In this document: positions 8,849 through 17,212 of the stretch, one piece after another
Layout: every line of letters begins with the position of its first letter
How positions within the stretch are numbered: position 1 is the first letter of the stretch
Translations under genes and position numbers: made by a program
Notes under the pieces: model-generated
What the model was told of the DNA's origin: nothing
The model's database searches: none
Seen by the model: only the letters and a program-made list of their open reading frames with translations
From: Antarctobacter sediminis
Lineage (GTDB): Bacteria > Pseudomonadota > Alphaproteobacteria > Rhodobacterales > Rhodobacteraceae
Reading direction: 5' to 3'
NCBI RefSeq assembly: GCF_019218285.1
Contig: NZ_JAHUZG010000002.1
Span: 682,001 to 746,000, forward strand
DNA: 64,000 nt

Positions 8849-10362
8849 GCCGCCCCAACATCCTGCTCATCAGCGCCGACCAGCACCGCGCCGATTGCCT
8901 CGGCGTCGAAGGGCGGCGCGTGCGGACCCCGAACCTTGACCAGTTGGCGCAGGAAGGCACGCGGTTCACCTCGGCCATCTGTCCCTCGCCCGTCTGCCAA
9001 CCCGCCCGCGCCTCGATCCTGACCGGTCAGCTGTGCCGCACCCATGGCGTCCACGACAATGGCATCGATCTGGACACAGAAACCGGCGAGGCCGGCTTTG
9101 CCGGTACGCTGTCCCGCGCCGGCTATGACACCGCGCTTTTCGGCAAGGCGCATTTCTCCAGCTATGACGCCCGCGAACCTAACGGGCGCCCGGAATCGGC
9201 GGTGTCTTCGGTGGATTTCGGCCCCGACTGGTTCGGCCCCTACATGGGCTTCGACCACGTGGAAATGATGCTGAGCGGCCCGTCCAACCATCCTCCGCAG
9301 GAACCGCCAAGGGGCCTGCACTATGAACATTTCTTCTACGCCGACGGGCGCGGCAAGGAACGCGCCGCGCAATATGAGGCAGGCCCTCGCCCGGGCGCGG
9401 CACAGACATGGCATTCGCAACTGCCCGAGAACTGGCATTACACCCCATGGACGGCAGACCGCGCCATTGACTGGCTGCGCCATGGCCGTGACGCCGGCAA
9501 ACCCTTTTGCGCATGGGTCAGCTTTGTCGACCCGCACCACCCGTTCGACTGCCCCGAACCCTGGTCACGCCTGCATGACCCCGCCGATGTGGACCTGCCC
9601 GAACACCGGAGCCGCGATCTGGAAAGCCGTCCATGGTGGCACCGCGCCGCGCTGGAAAACCGCCCCAAGGGCGACGCGGACGAGGTGCGCGTGCGCTCGC
9701 AATACTCACGGATCGACCCGCAGAGCGATGAGCAATTGCGCCAGATCATCGCCAATACCTACGGGCAGATCAGCTTCATCGACGCACAGGTGGGCCGCCT
9801 GCTGACCACGTTGCGAGAGATCGGCGCCGATGAGAACACGCTGGTGATCTACACCTCGGATCACGGCGACTGGCTGGGTGAGCACGGGCTGATCCTCAAG
9901 GGGCCCATGCCCTACGAAGGGCTGCTGCGCGTGCCCCTCTTGATGCGCGGCCCCGGCGTGCCCGCGGGCCAGACCTGCGATCAGCCGGTTTCGACTCTCG
10001 ATCTGGCCGCCACTTTCCACGAATTCACACAGGTCCCGCCGACCCTGCCGCAACACGGGCAAAGCCTGTTTCCCACCTTGCAAGGCCAAAGCCGCGACCA
10101 CGCGATGATGGAATGGGAACTGCTGCCCAATCGCGTTGGCGTGGCGCTCTCGCTCCGCACGGTCCGCACGGGATCCGCCAAGCTGACCATGGATCTGAAA
10201 AGCGGCGCTGGCGAAATGTACGACCTCGCGCGGGATCCGCATGAACTGCACAATCTCTTCGATGACCCGGCACATGCCAAGCTTCAAGCGGACCTGACCG
10301 CCCGCCTGCACAGCCGCCCAGATGACATGATCCCCAACCGCAGCGCCGTCGGTCCCGGCTGA
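8845..10362 (+). CDS. type I sulfatase, cytoplasmic, formylglycine-dependent (second copy in the operon)
   Basis: A 505-residue sulfatase: RPNILLISADQHRADCLG at the N-terminus, the activation signature C51-Q-P-A-R55, FGKAHFSSYD, and YTSDHGDWLGEHGL with a following lysine (LILKGPMPYEG). There is no signal peptide. It is clearly diverged from the first sulfatase of the operon in sequence and length, so the two probably act on different sulfate positions or different substrates. Coupling to tctA by a 4-base overlap argues that imported material is desulfated inside the cell. Specific activity is unknown. Confidence 0.92.
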   Translation: MSRPNILLISADQHRADCLGVEGRRVRTPNLDQLAQEGTRFTSAICPSPVCQPARASILTGQLCRTHGVHDNGIDLDTETGEAGFAGTLSRAGYDTALFGKAHFSSYDAREPNGRPESAVSSVDFGPDWFGPYMGFDHVEMMLSGPSNHPPQEPPRGLHYEHFFYADGRGKERAAQYEAGPRPGAAQTWHSQLPENWHYTPWTADRAIDWLRHGRDAGKPFCAWVSFVDPHHPFDCPEPWSRLHDPADVDLPEHRSRDLESRPWWHRAALENRPKGDADEVRVRSQYSRIDPQSDEQLRQIIANTYGQISFIDAQVGRLLTTLREIGADENTLVIYTSDHGDWLGEHGLILKGPMPYEGLLRVPLLMRGPGVPAGQTCDQPVSTLDLAATFHEFTQVPPTLPQHGQSLFPTLQGQSRDHAMMEWELLPNRVGVALSLRTVRTGSAKLTMDLKSGAGEMYDLARDPHELHNLFDDPAHAKLQADLTARLHSRPDDMIPNRSAVGPG

Positions 10363-10416
10363 GCCAACCGCCTGTTTCCCGGAGCCGCCCCTCGCTTGAG
10401 GCCGATCAGGACCGGG

Positions 10417-10481
10417 CCGCTGCCCGCCGCAAGGGGCCGAAGGCCCGCCGACAGGCGGCTTGCCCTTGCGGCGGGCAGCGG
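10417..10481. repeat. long nested inverted repeat between convergent genes (possible bidirectional terminator or REP-like element)
   Basis: A perfect 18-bp inverted repeat (10417-10434 with 10464-10481) encloses a 29-base loop that holds a shorter GC hairpin (CCGCC/GGCGG). It lies in the 270-bp gap between the convergent second sulfatase and the ABC permease, where I see no gene. There is no T-run, so a Rho-independent role is uncertain. A second small perfect hairpin, TTTGCGGC-GCA-GCCGCAAA, lies at 10590-10608. Confidence 0.6.
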
Positions 10482-10589
10482 ATTGGTTCAGGCCTGCGAA
10501 CAGCGAACGGGCGGGCCGGGAAACAGGCTTGTTTGCTGGTGAGCCTCGAAGCGAAATCCGACGCCCAATAGGGTCGGTGGGCGGGCGCC

Positions 10590-10608
10590 TTTGCGGCGCA
10601 GCCGCAAA
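10590..10608. terminator. short hairpin downstream of the ABC permease gene
   Basis: A perfect 8-bp stem (10590-10597 and 10601-10608) with a 3-base loop lies 25 bases beyond the stop of the permease gene on the minus strand. It would end or stabilise that transcript, although no strong U-run follows. Confidence 0.4.
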
Positions 10609-10632
10609 CAGTCCCGCACAGCGACATGTCCC

Positions 10633-11394
10633 TTATCCCGGCGTGCGCTCCGCCCAGCCGGCAAAGATCTTTTCCAAAGCGACCACGACATAGTACAAAA
10701 GGATCCCCATCAGCGCCAAGGCGATCAGAACCGCGAACATCAGCGGATAGTCCGAATTCGTCTTTCCGCTGTCGAACAATGCCCCAAGGCCGCGCCCGTG
10801 CGGCGAGACGATCTCCATCAGGTTGGTCCCGATAAAGGCCAGCGTCACCGACACTTTCAGCGCGCCAAAGAACTCCGGCAGGGTCTTGGGCAAGGCGATC
10901 TTCCAGAAAATCGTCGTCTGCGAGGCACCCAGCGACCGCAGGATGTCGCGGTATTCCGGTTCCAGCGTGCTCAGCCCGATGGAAACCGACACGGCGATGG
11001 GAAAGAACGAGATCATGAAGGCGATCAGGATGGTGTTGAAATCATGTGCGCCGACGAACAGCAGCGCCACGATAGGCACCACGGTCGCCTTCGGAATGGC
11101 ATTGAACCCCACCAGCAACGGATAAAGCGCGTCGCGCATCAGGCGTGAGAACCCCATGACCATGCCGACCAGAACGCCAAAGATGATCGCCACGACCAGC
11201 CCGACCACCGTGCGCCAAAGCGTCTGCCACCCCATCACAAGAAACAGGTTCCAGTATTTCGAATAGGCCGGTGGCAGGTCCGAGGGTGAGGCCATGACAT
11301 AGTTCGGCCAGCCGTTGGCCCAGACCAGCAGTTCCCACAGCAGGCCAAAGACGACCATCGCCACAATCGGAACAAGGATCTTTTGCAAGCTCAT
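10633..11394 (-). CDS. ABC transporter permease, NitT/TauT (SsuC/TauC) type
   Basis: A 253-residue inner-membrane permease of the BPD_transp_1 family, with about six transmembrane helices. The EAA-type cytoplasmic loop is LEPEYRDILRSLGASQTTIFWKIALP, which docks to the ATPase. The size and the start (VPIVAMVVFGLLWELLVWANG) match the nitrate/sulfonate/taurine/pyrimidine-precursor permease group. It is the last gene of a binding protein - ATPase - permease operon and overlaps the ATPase gene end by 4 bases. Confidence 0.9.
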   Translation of the reverse strand: MSLQKILVPIVAMVVFGLLWELLVWANGWPNYVMASPSDLPPAYSKYWNLFLVMGWQTLWRTVVGLVVAIIFGVLVGMVMGFSRLMRDALYPLLVGFNAIPKATVVPIVALLFVGAHDFNTILIAFMISFFPIAVSVSIGLSTLEPEYRDILRSLGASQTTIFWKIALPKTLPEFFGALKVSVTLAFIGTNLMEIVSPHGRGLGALFDSGKTNSDYPLMFAVLIALALMGILLYYVVVALEKIFAGWAERTPG

Positions 11395-12197
11395 GCTGCC
11401 GTCCCCTCGGGTTCGCCAGCCGCGCGCCCCTGCGCGATCTGGATCTGGTGGCGCAGGATGTTCAGCGCCTCGGCGCTTTCCGGCGTGTAGAGATGTTCAA
11501 GATCGCGGTCGCCGCCCAGATGGACGTCCATCACATATTGCGTCCGCGCGGGCCGGCCGGACAGCACCACGACCTGGTCGGCCAGAAAGATCGACTCGCG
11601 CAAGTCATGGGTGATCAGCACGCCGGTAAAGGGTTCCTCGGCCTTGACCTTGTGCATGGTTTGCCAAAGGTCCTCACGCGTAAAGGCATCCAGTGCGCCG
11701 AAAGGCTCATCAAGGATCAGAACCTCCGGCTTGTGTACGATGGCCCGGCAGAGCGAGGCCCGCTGCCGCATTCCGCCCGACAATTCGCTTGGGCGCTTGT
11801 CCTCGAACCCTTCCAGCCCCACCAGCGCCAGCAGGTGACGCGCGCGCTCTTCCTGTTCGCGCTTGTTCATCCGGGTCGAAACGATCTCCAACGGCAGCAT
11901 GACGTTTTGCAGGATCGTCCGCCATTCCAGCAGCACCGGGTTCTGAAAGGCCATGCCCACCGTCGATCGTGGCCCCTTGACCCGTTCACCGTGCAGCCAC
12001 ACTTCGCCCTCGTCCGGTTTCATCAAGCCGGCAATCAGGCGGGTCAAGGTGGATTTGCCGCACCCCGAGGGGCCGACCACGGCGACAAACCCGCCTTCGG
12101 GCACGCTCAGTTCCAGCCCGTTCAGCACCGGCAACGGGCCGGCCTGCGTCTTGTAGGCGTGCCGGACGCCCTTGATCTCGATCAGCGGTTGCGACAC
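11391..12197 (-). CDS. ABC transporter ATP-binding protein, NitT/TauT (SsuB/TauB) type
   Basis: A 268-residue nucleotide-binding subunit with Walker A GPSGCGKST, Q-loop AFQNPVLLEW, signature LSGGMRQRAS, Walker B VLILDEPFGALD and switch His in LITHDL. It powers uptake by the adjacent permease. The GTG at 12197 is chosen as start because AAGGAG lies 6 bases upstream; an ATG six codons earlier (12215) overlaps that ribosome-binding site. A strong hairpin separates this gene from the binding-protein gene, which would lower expression of the ATPase and permease relative to the receptor. Confidence 0.92.
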   Translation of the reverse strand: MSQPLIEIKGVRHAYKTQAGPLPVLNGLELSVPEGGFVAVVGPSGCGKSTLTRLIAGLMKPDEGEVWLHGERVKGPRSTVGMAFQNPVLLEWRTILQNVMLPLEIVSTRMNKREQEERARHLLALVGLEGFEDKRPSELSGGMRQRASLCRAIVHKPEVLILDEPFGALDAFTREDLWQTMHKVKAEEPFTGVLITHDLRESIFLADQVVVLSGRPARTQYVMDVHLGGDRDLEHLYTPESAEALNILRHQIQIAQGRAAGEPEGTAA

Positions 12198-12220
12198 GCG
12201 ACGCTCCTTGCACAAGAAGA

Positions 12221-12251
12221 CCCGCGGCGCGACATGGGCACGCGCCGCGGG
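12221..12251 (-). other. intra-operon hairpin after the substrate-binding-protein gene
   Basis: A perfect 11-bp GC stem (12221-12231 and 12241-12251) with a 9-base loop lies in the gap between the binding-protein stop and the ATPase start. Hairpins here commonly stabilise the upstream mRNA or partly terminate, giving excess receptor. No T-run follows, so complete termination is unlikely. Confidence 0.65.
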
Positions 12252-12265
12252 TCGGGTTGTGTTGA

Positions 12266-13273
12266 TTACTTCAGCATTCGCGCCGCTGCATCCGGCAGGT
12301 ATGCGTCCGTGAAGTAAAGCGAGGCATCGGGCGCGTTCTGGAATTCGTAGGTTTCCGCCAGTTGCACCAGCGCCGCGTCAAGACGCGCCGGGTCGATCCC
12401 GCCCATGCCGTTCGTTTCGGCGTAGTCGGTCAGCACGTTGGCATCGATGGCCAGTTGCAGACGCCGCTGTTCCAGCGCCGCATCGGCTGCCGGGTTGCGC
12501 TGGATCAGGCTTTCGATGGCCGAGGCGGGATCTTCGATCGCGTCTTTCCACCCGGCCGCGATGGCCGTCAGGAAACCGGTGATGACCTCGGGGTTCGCGG
12601 CGGCATAATCGGTGTTGACGATGATCGCGTTGCCGTAAAGTTCCAGACCGTAGTCGGCCATGAGGATGGTCGAGATGTCGGCCTCATCCACGCCCAGCCG
12701 CACGAGGTTCAGGTAGGACGAGAAGGAAAAGCCGGTGATCGCGGCCACGTTGCCTTCGGCCAGCATCGGTTCGCGGGTGGGGAAGCCGACGGGCTCGACG
12801 GTGATCTTGGACATGTCCAGACCGTTGGCCGAGGCAAAGGCCGGGAACTGCGCCCATGCGCCATCCGGCGGCGGCGCGCCCAGCACCTTGCCTTCCAGAT
12901 CTTTCGGCGCTTCGACGCCCAGAGACTTGCGGCCCACCACGGCAAACGGCGGCTTGTCATAAACCATCATGACCGCCGTCACCGGCGCGCCCGGGTTCTG
13001 GTCAAGGAACTTGATCAGCGAGTTGATGTCGGCAAAGCCCACCGGGAACGCGCCGGTCGCCACCTTTGGGATCGCGTCCAGCGACCCCTGCCCGGCAGAG
13101 ATTTCCACCGACAGGTCCTGTTCCGCGAAATAGCCATCGTCGATGGCGACGAAATAGGGCGCGGCCGGACCCTCGAATTTCCAGTCCAGCGCAAAGGGTA
13201 CGGCGGTTTCCGCAATAGCCGTGCCCGCAAGCACGACACTTGCGGCGAAGGCCGCAAAACTCTTCTTCAGCAT
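12266..13273 (-). CDS. ABC transporter periplasmic binding protein, SsuA/THI5/NMT1 type
   Basis: A 335-residue receptor with a Sec signal peptide cleaved near AIAE (about residue 21). The mature protein begins FALDWKFEGPAAPYFVAIDDGYFAEQ, typical of the NMT1/THI5-like fold, followed by KVATGAFPVGFADINSLIKF. Family members bind nitrate, sulfonates, taurine or pyrimidine thiamine precursors. No TPP riboswitch precedes this operon, and no monooxygenase gene is nearby, so neither the thiamine-precursor nor the sulfonate role is supported here. It is the first gene of a three-gene importer operon. The ligand is unassigned. Confidence 0.87.
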   Translation of the reverse strand: MLKKSFAAFAASVVLAGTAIAETAVPFALDWKFEGPAAPYFVAIDDGYFAEQDLSVEISAGQGSLDAIPKVATGAFPVGFADINSLIKFLDQNPGAPVTAVMMVYDKPPFAVVGRKSLGVEAPKDLEGKVLGAPPPDGAWAQFPAFASANGLDMSKITVEPVGFPTREPMLAEGNVAAITGFSFSSYLNLVRLGVDEADISTILMADYGLELYGNAIIVNTDYAAANPEVITGFLTAIAAGWKDAIEDPASAIESLIQRNPAADAALEQRRLQLAIDANVLTDYAETNGMGGIDPARLDAALVQLAETYEFQNAPDASLYFTDAYLPDAAARMLK

Positions 13274-13352
13274 TGGTCACTCCCTGTTAGTTATCGGACG
13301 GGACACTGCTGCAACGCGGGCGGCGGGAAAACCGGACAAGGCGGCCCCACCG

Positions 13353-13366
13353 TGCCAGCGCTGGCA
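13353..13366. promoter_or_regulatory. 14-bp perfect palindrome upstream of the NitT/TauT-type importer operon
   Basis: TGCCAGCGCTGGCA (13353-13366) lies 80 bp upstream of the binding-protein start, in a 180-bp intergenic region after the FNR-type gene. It could be a dimer operator for the importer operon. No regulator can be assigned from the sequence. Confidence 0.35.
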
Positions 13367-13453
13367 GTTGCCTCTTTATTGACAGGCAGAGTGCAACCTG
13401 CCCGTTGATTAGGCAACTCTCAAATCCGCATTCTTGAATGGGACTAGGGGCAG

Positions 13454-14206
13454 TCAGGCCTGATAAGGCCCCCCATCCGCGTCATCGCCCGAAGCCAGCA
13501 TAAGCGCCTGTAGGTCCGGCACATCGAACACGCGGCGCGAACGGGGCACCAACAGCCCGTCACGAACCAATCCGGTGATCTGCCGCGAAACGGTTTCGAA
13601 GGTCATGGACAGAAGATCGGCAAGCTGTTCGCGGCTAAGGATCATGTCCAGCCGACACCCGCCCGAGTTCAGCGGTGCCGTGTTCTGCCGCATCGCCAGC
13701 ACAACCATCAGGCCCGCCAGCTTCTGCCGTGCGGTTTTGCGCCCCAAAACACCCAACCACGAACGCGCGGCATCCAGATCGGCCAGCACCATAGTCATCA
13801 GACGCGCCTGCAACCCCGGCACCCCTTCCAACAGCGCTTCGAAACTGTCAGCCTTGATCGCGCAGGTCTCGACATGGGTCAGCGCCTCGACATCGAAGGC
13901 ATTGGCCGATTGCCAATGCTGCCCGATCAGATCCCCGGGCTGGATCAAGCTGACGATCTGGCGCGTTCCACGCTCTTGCGTGCGGCTCATGGTGGCCATG
14001 CCGGTAAGAACAGTGGCCACTTCACCCGGCTTGCGACCGGCCAGAAGGATACGTTCACCCGGTGCATAACGGCGATAGATCTTGACGGCTTCCAGCTCGT
14101 TCAACCCGTTCCGATCGACTCCGGCACAGACGCCGACAAGTCGGGCAGGACAGGTTTCACAACCGGGCAACTCCCCGAGAGATAAGGTATTTTGCTTCGC
14201 GCGCAT
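13454..14206 (-). CDS. Crp/Fnr-family regulator of the FNR (oxygen-sensing iron-sulfur) type, FnrL-like
   Basis: A 250-residue regulator. Cys16-x2-Cys19-x7-Cys27 at the N-terminus plus a central Cys115 match the spacing of FnrN/FnrL-type [4Fe-4S] oxygen sensors. A cyclic-nucleotide-binding-like beta-barrel follows, then a dimerisation helix, then a winged helix whose recognition helix carries E204-x2-S207-R208 (FETVSRQI), the residues that read the TTGAT half-site. It would activate microaerobic genes when oxygen is low. I did not find a clean TTGAT-N4-ATCAA site in its own upstream region. Conserved cysteines make the call fairly firm; the gene name fnrL is not certain. Confidence 0.82.
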   Translation of the reverse strand: MRAKQNTLSLGELPGCETCPARLVGVCAGVDRNGLNELEAVKIYRRYAPGERILLAGRKPGEVATVLTGMATMSRTQERGTRQIVSLIQPGDLIGQHWQSANAFDVEALTHVETCAIKADSFEALLEGVPGLQARLMTMVLADLDAARSWLGVLGRKTARQKLAGLMVVLAMRQNTAPLNSGGCRLDMILSREQLADLLSMTFETVSRQITGLVRDGLLVPRSRRVFDVPDLQALMLASGDDADGGPYQA

Positions 14207-14311
14207 GGCCCGCCTCTTTGCGCACTCCCCGATGGAACGCTAGGCAATCATGCATCTGTGATCAACCTTATGGAGAGCCAGAGCGCCGAAACGCCGCAGA
14301 CGTTCACACGG

Positions 14312-16306
14312 TCAACTGTGGCGCCGGGGCAAGGTGACATGCCAGTGCCGGTCGGCCAGTCGTTCGCCTTTCCAATCTGCCGTCAGGCGACCGTCGATCA
14401 CATAGGATTCAGCGTCACATCGCGCGGTCAGCACGCTGTGCATCTCCGCCAGTCCGTCGGGGCGGCGATAGCAGGCGCGATGCTCGAAACGGCTTTGGGC
14501 CGAGGCGGGGACACCCTCGTCAACCCGATGAAGGGCGTGGGTCTCGTACCCGAAATCCGTGCCCGTTTCCGTATAGTGCACCTCAGAATAGGGCTGATCC
14601 CAACCGGACAGCAATTGGCCGTCCTCGACCGATTGGAACCTCTGGATCTGCGGGGCGCTCTTGACGGCAAAGTTCTTGACCTCTGGCAGGTCCAGCGCGG
14701 GCGGCAGGTCTTGCGTCAGCGGCCGTGGTTCACCCTGAAACAGTGGCAACACCAACTGCCCCGCCGTGACGGTCAGGCCCCCTGCCTCTGCCGACGGCCA
14801 GATCATCGGCCAGCAAGAGGCGGACAGAGCCAGCCGGATCTTGTGCCCCTTTCGGAAACGATAGGCCTTGGTATGGAAAGGTACCGTGATCGCCCGCCCC
14901 TTGGCTGGCAGGGATTGGGCGGGCACGTCCAGCGCCTCGTCCAAGGCAAGGTTTCGCAGGCAAAGCCCCACCTTGACCGAAGTCCCATCCGGCGCGACGT
15001 CGTTCAGCCGCAGCGCCAATTGCCGGGTCCCCTCGGGCGCATCGACCTGTAACTGAACCTCGCCCGCGCCGTAGAGGATAAGATCCTCTGCCAAGACCTG
15101 ACTGTCGAAACACAGCGACAGCGCATCGTCGTCCCGCTGATCCAGTGGCAGCCCGCCGAAACGCCCGAAATAGCCCGTATCGCCCAGCGCCTGCCCGATC
15201 CGCAGGTCCGATGGCACCGTCCAGTCCCCCTCTGCCGCGTCGTCCGACAGCCCGCCAGCGGCCAGATGCCAGACCCGCGGCGCGGTATGATCCTGCGGGG
15301 CGCCGGTTTCGATCCAGCGGCCATTGCGTTCGTCCAACACGTCCGCGGGCGGATCGTATTCGCGCAGCCAAGCCCGCATTGACGGCCAATACTCCTTGCG
15401 GCCCTCACCTTTCAACCAAAGGTCCCACCATTGAAGTGCAAGCTGCTGGAACCCCATGGCCGGACCGGGATGGCCGTGATCGGGATAGTGGTGCCCCCAA
15501 GGACCGACCACGCCACGTACAAGATCGGGGCGCGCCGCGACCAGCGACATGACCGAATTGGAATAGCGGTCGGACCAGCCCCCAACGGCCAACACCGGGC
15601 GACGAAGGCGATCCGCCTGATGGATCACCGACCCGTGCCGCCAGTACTCACCGCGCGCCTCTTCGCGCACCCATGCCTCGACCGGGAAACTCAGCGCCTC
15701 CACCCGCTCTTGCCACATGGTTTTCCAAGTGTCCCCGACGCTCGTCGTCGGCGGTGCCCCAAGGATCGCTGGCAGCGTCGCACCCCATTCAAAGGTATCC
15801 GTCAGCAGGCAGCCGCCCTTGTGGTGAATGTCGTCCTCGTAGCGGTCATGGGTGGCACAGACGGCGATGATGGCCTTCAACGCCTCGGGCGCGTCGATAT
15901 TTGCCTGAAGCGAGGCTGTCCCCCCCCATGAGGTCCCGAACATGCCCAACCGCCCGTTGCACCAAGGTCGGGCGGCGATCCAGTCGATGGCGTGGCGGAT
16001 GTCTGACAGTTCATGCGCGGAATACATGTCGTCCATCCGGCCTTCGCTGTCACCGGAGCCGCGCATGTCGATCCGAAGGCAGGCATAGCCGTTGGCCGCG
16101 AAATAGGGGTGGTTCCGTTCGTCCCGGGCACGAACCATGTCCGTCTTGCGATAGGGGATGTATTCCACGATTGCCGGAACCGGGTCATCGGCAGCCCCCT
16201 CCGGCAACCAGAGGCGCGCCGCCAACCGCACACCGTCCGGCATAGGAATCCACAGATGCTCTGTCACCGTGACTCGATGTTGTCCGGGCTCTGGCCGCAT
16301 GGTCAT
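14312..16306 (-). CDS. CocE/NonD-family hydrolase (peptidase S15 type), first of three paralogues
   Basis: A 664-residue serine hydrolase of the S15/CocE group, which cleaves esters or amides (cocaine esterase, acylases, X-Pro dipeptidyl peptidases). The nucleophile is Ser126 in MFGTSWGGT, the acid is the Asp in VGGWSDRYSN, and the His is in GPWGHHYPDHG. A C-terminal jelly-roll domain (PepX_C) runs from about residue 350. No signal peptide is seen. The ATG at 16306 is chosen because AGGAAG lies 8 bases upstream and the S15 motif TEHLWIPMPDG starts soon after; the long upstream extension is antisense to the regulator gene. It is divergent from the first XRE-cupin gene. The substrate is unknown. 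Confidence 0.87.
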   Translation of the reverse strand: MTMRPEPGQHRVTVTEHLWIPMPDGVRLAARLWLPEGAADDPVPAIVEYIPYRKTDMVRARDERNHPYFAANGYACLRIDMRGSGDSEGRMDDMYSAHELSDIRHAIDWIAARPWCNGRLGMFGTSWGGTASLQANIDAPEALKAIIAVCATHDRYEDDIHHKGGCLLTDTFEWGATLPAILGAPPTTSVGDTWKTMWQERVEALSFPVEAWVREEARGEYWRHGSVIHQADRLRRPVLAVGGWSDRYSNSVMSLVAARPDLVRGVVGPWGHHYPDHGHPGPAMGFQQLALQWWDLWLKGEGRKEYWPSMRAWLREYDPPADVLDERNGRWIETGAPQDHTAPRVWHLAAGGLSDDAAEGDWTVPSDLRIGQALGDTGYFGRFGGLPLDQRDDDALSLCFDSQVLAEDLILYGAGEVQLQVDAPEGTRQLALRLNDVAPDGTSVKVGLCLRNLALDEALDVPAQSLPAKGRAITVPFHTKAYRFRKGHKIRLALSASCWPMIWPSAEAGGLTVTAGQLVLPLFQGEPRPLTQDLPPALDLPEVKNFAVKSAPQIQRFQSVEDGQLLSGWDQPYSEVHYTETGTDFGYETHALHRVDEGVPASAQSRFEHRACYRRPDGLAEMHSVLTARCDAESYVIDGRLTADWKGERLADRHWHVTLPRRHS

Positions 16307-16365
16307 CGGGGTCTTCCTCTGTGCTGGGGGCAGTAGAATCTTGCAATGATTCACCGCGAGAACAT

Positions 16366-16382
16366 AATTTAGCAACAAAATT
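16366..16382. promoter_or_regulatory. AT-rich inverted repeat in the divergent S15/XRE-cupin promoter region
   Basis: AATTT-N7-AAATT lies in the 133-bp spacer between the divergently transcribed hydrolase (start 16306) and regulator (start 16440). It is a possible operator or promoter element; the arms are only 5 bp, so support is weak. Confidence 0.25.
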
Positions 16383-16439
16383 CTAGTCACGCGGAATAAT
16401 CCAGGTAGAGTTTCGTCACACAGAGCCAAGGATCGCCCC

Positions 16440-17087
16440 ATGACCGCCCCGTCCGATGTCATCCCCATGGTCGACAGCCTGTCTTCGCTGGGTTCGGAGC
16501 TGCGAGAGTTGCGCAAGGCCCGCGAGATGACGCTGAAAGACCTCAGCCACCGCGCCGGCATATCGCTCAGCCACCTTTCAGCCATCGAACGTGGCGCTTC
16601 GAAACCGTCGCTGGACGTGCTGGACGCGCTGTCCCGCGAGCTGGACGTCACCCCGGACTGGTTTTTCGTCCGACGCAGCGGTGCCGGTCCCTATGAACGC
16701 AACTGCGTCGTCCGCAGCCAGAACCGGCGCGATCTCAACACGCTATACGGGGAGGATGCCGGAGCACTGGGCTATGCGGACAGCCTCTTGTCCAGCTCGA
16801 TCGGGGGGCAGTTCTACATGGGTCTGGCCGTCTATCAGCCCCGGTCGGAAACGCCGGTGGACCGGGTGCAACTGCACGAGGGCGAAACACACGGGCTGGT
16901 TCTGGAAGGCGAGCTGGAAATGCGGATCGGCGATGAGGTCATCACCCTGCGGGAAGGCGACAGCTATAGCTTTGACGCCCGCATCCCCCACCACGCCCGC
17001 AACCAAAGTGACAAACCCTGTCGCCTTGTCTGGGTGGTTTCCCCGGTGGTGATCCCAAAAAACGTCAGCGCCCGCGAAGACGGATAG
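16440..17087 (+). CDS. XRE-family regulator with C-terminal cupin sensor domain (paralogue 1)
   Basis: A 215-residue HTH-cupin protein. The helix-turn-helix spans about residues 17-72 (LRKAREMTLKDLSHRAGISL and SHLSAIERGASKP), and the cupin_2 barrel about residues 120-205 (LHEGETHGLVLEGELE, IPHHARNQSD). Such regulators sense a small metabolite in the cupin pocket and control adjacent catabolic or transport genes. An AAGGA site 7 bases upstream supports the ATG at 16440. It is divergent from the first S15 hydrolase and followed by a close paralogue, so it probably controls the hydrolase and/or the importer operon. Confidence 0.9.
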   Translation: MTAPSDVIPMVDSLSSLGSELRELRKAREMTLKDLSHRAGISLSHLSAIERGASKPSLDVLDALSRELDVTPDWFFVRRSGAGPYERNCVVRSQNRRDLNTLYGEDAGALGYADSLLSSSIGGQFYMGLAVYQPRSETPVDRVQLHEGETHGLVLEGELEMRIGDEVITLREGDSYSFDARIPHHARNQSDKPCRLVWVVSPVVIPKNVSAREDG

Positions 17088-17172
17088 CCCCCGATAGAAC
17101 TTGCCGGAAAATATGGCATCAAATTCGTAATACAGGAATTTTCGCAAAAATTTCTTCTCAACCGTCGAATCG

Positions 17173-17192
17173 TCGTTACAGTTACGTAACGA
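17173..17192. promoter_or_regulatory. candidate XRE-cupin operator, TCGTTAC-N6-GTAACGA
   Basis: A perfect 7-bp inverted repeat (17173-17179 and 17186-17192) contains a further GTTAC copy, so three GTTAC units lie within 20 bp, including the perfect palindrome GTTACGTAAC at 17181-17190. It ends 20 bases before the GTG of the second XRE-cupin gene, immediately ahead of its AGGAGG site. Position and symmetry fit autoregulation. Confidence 0.5.
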
Positions 17193-17212
17193 AATCTTCC
17201 AGGAGGCGATTC

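Noticed and set aside
13274..13453. TPP riboswitch before the NMT1/THI5-like receptor gene
   Set aside because: None of the conserved THI blocks is present, unlike the clear case before thiB.
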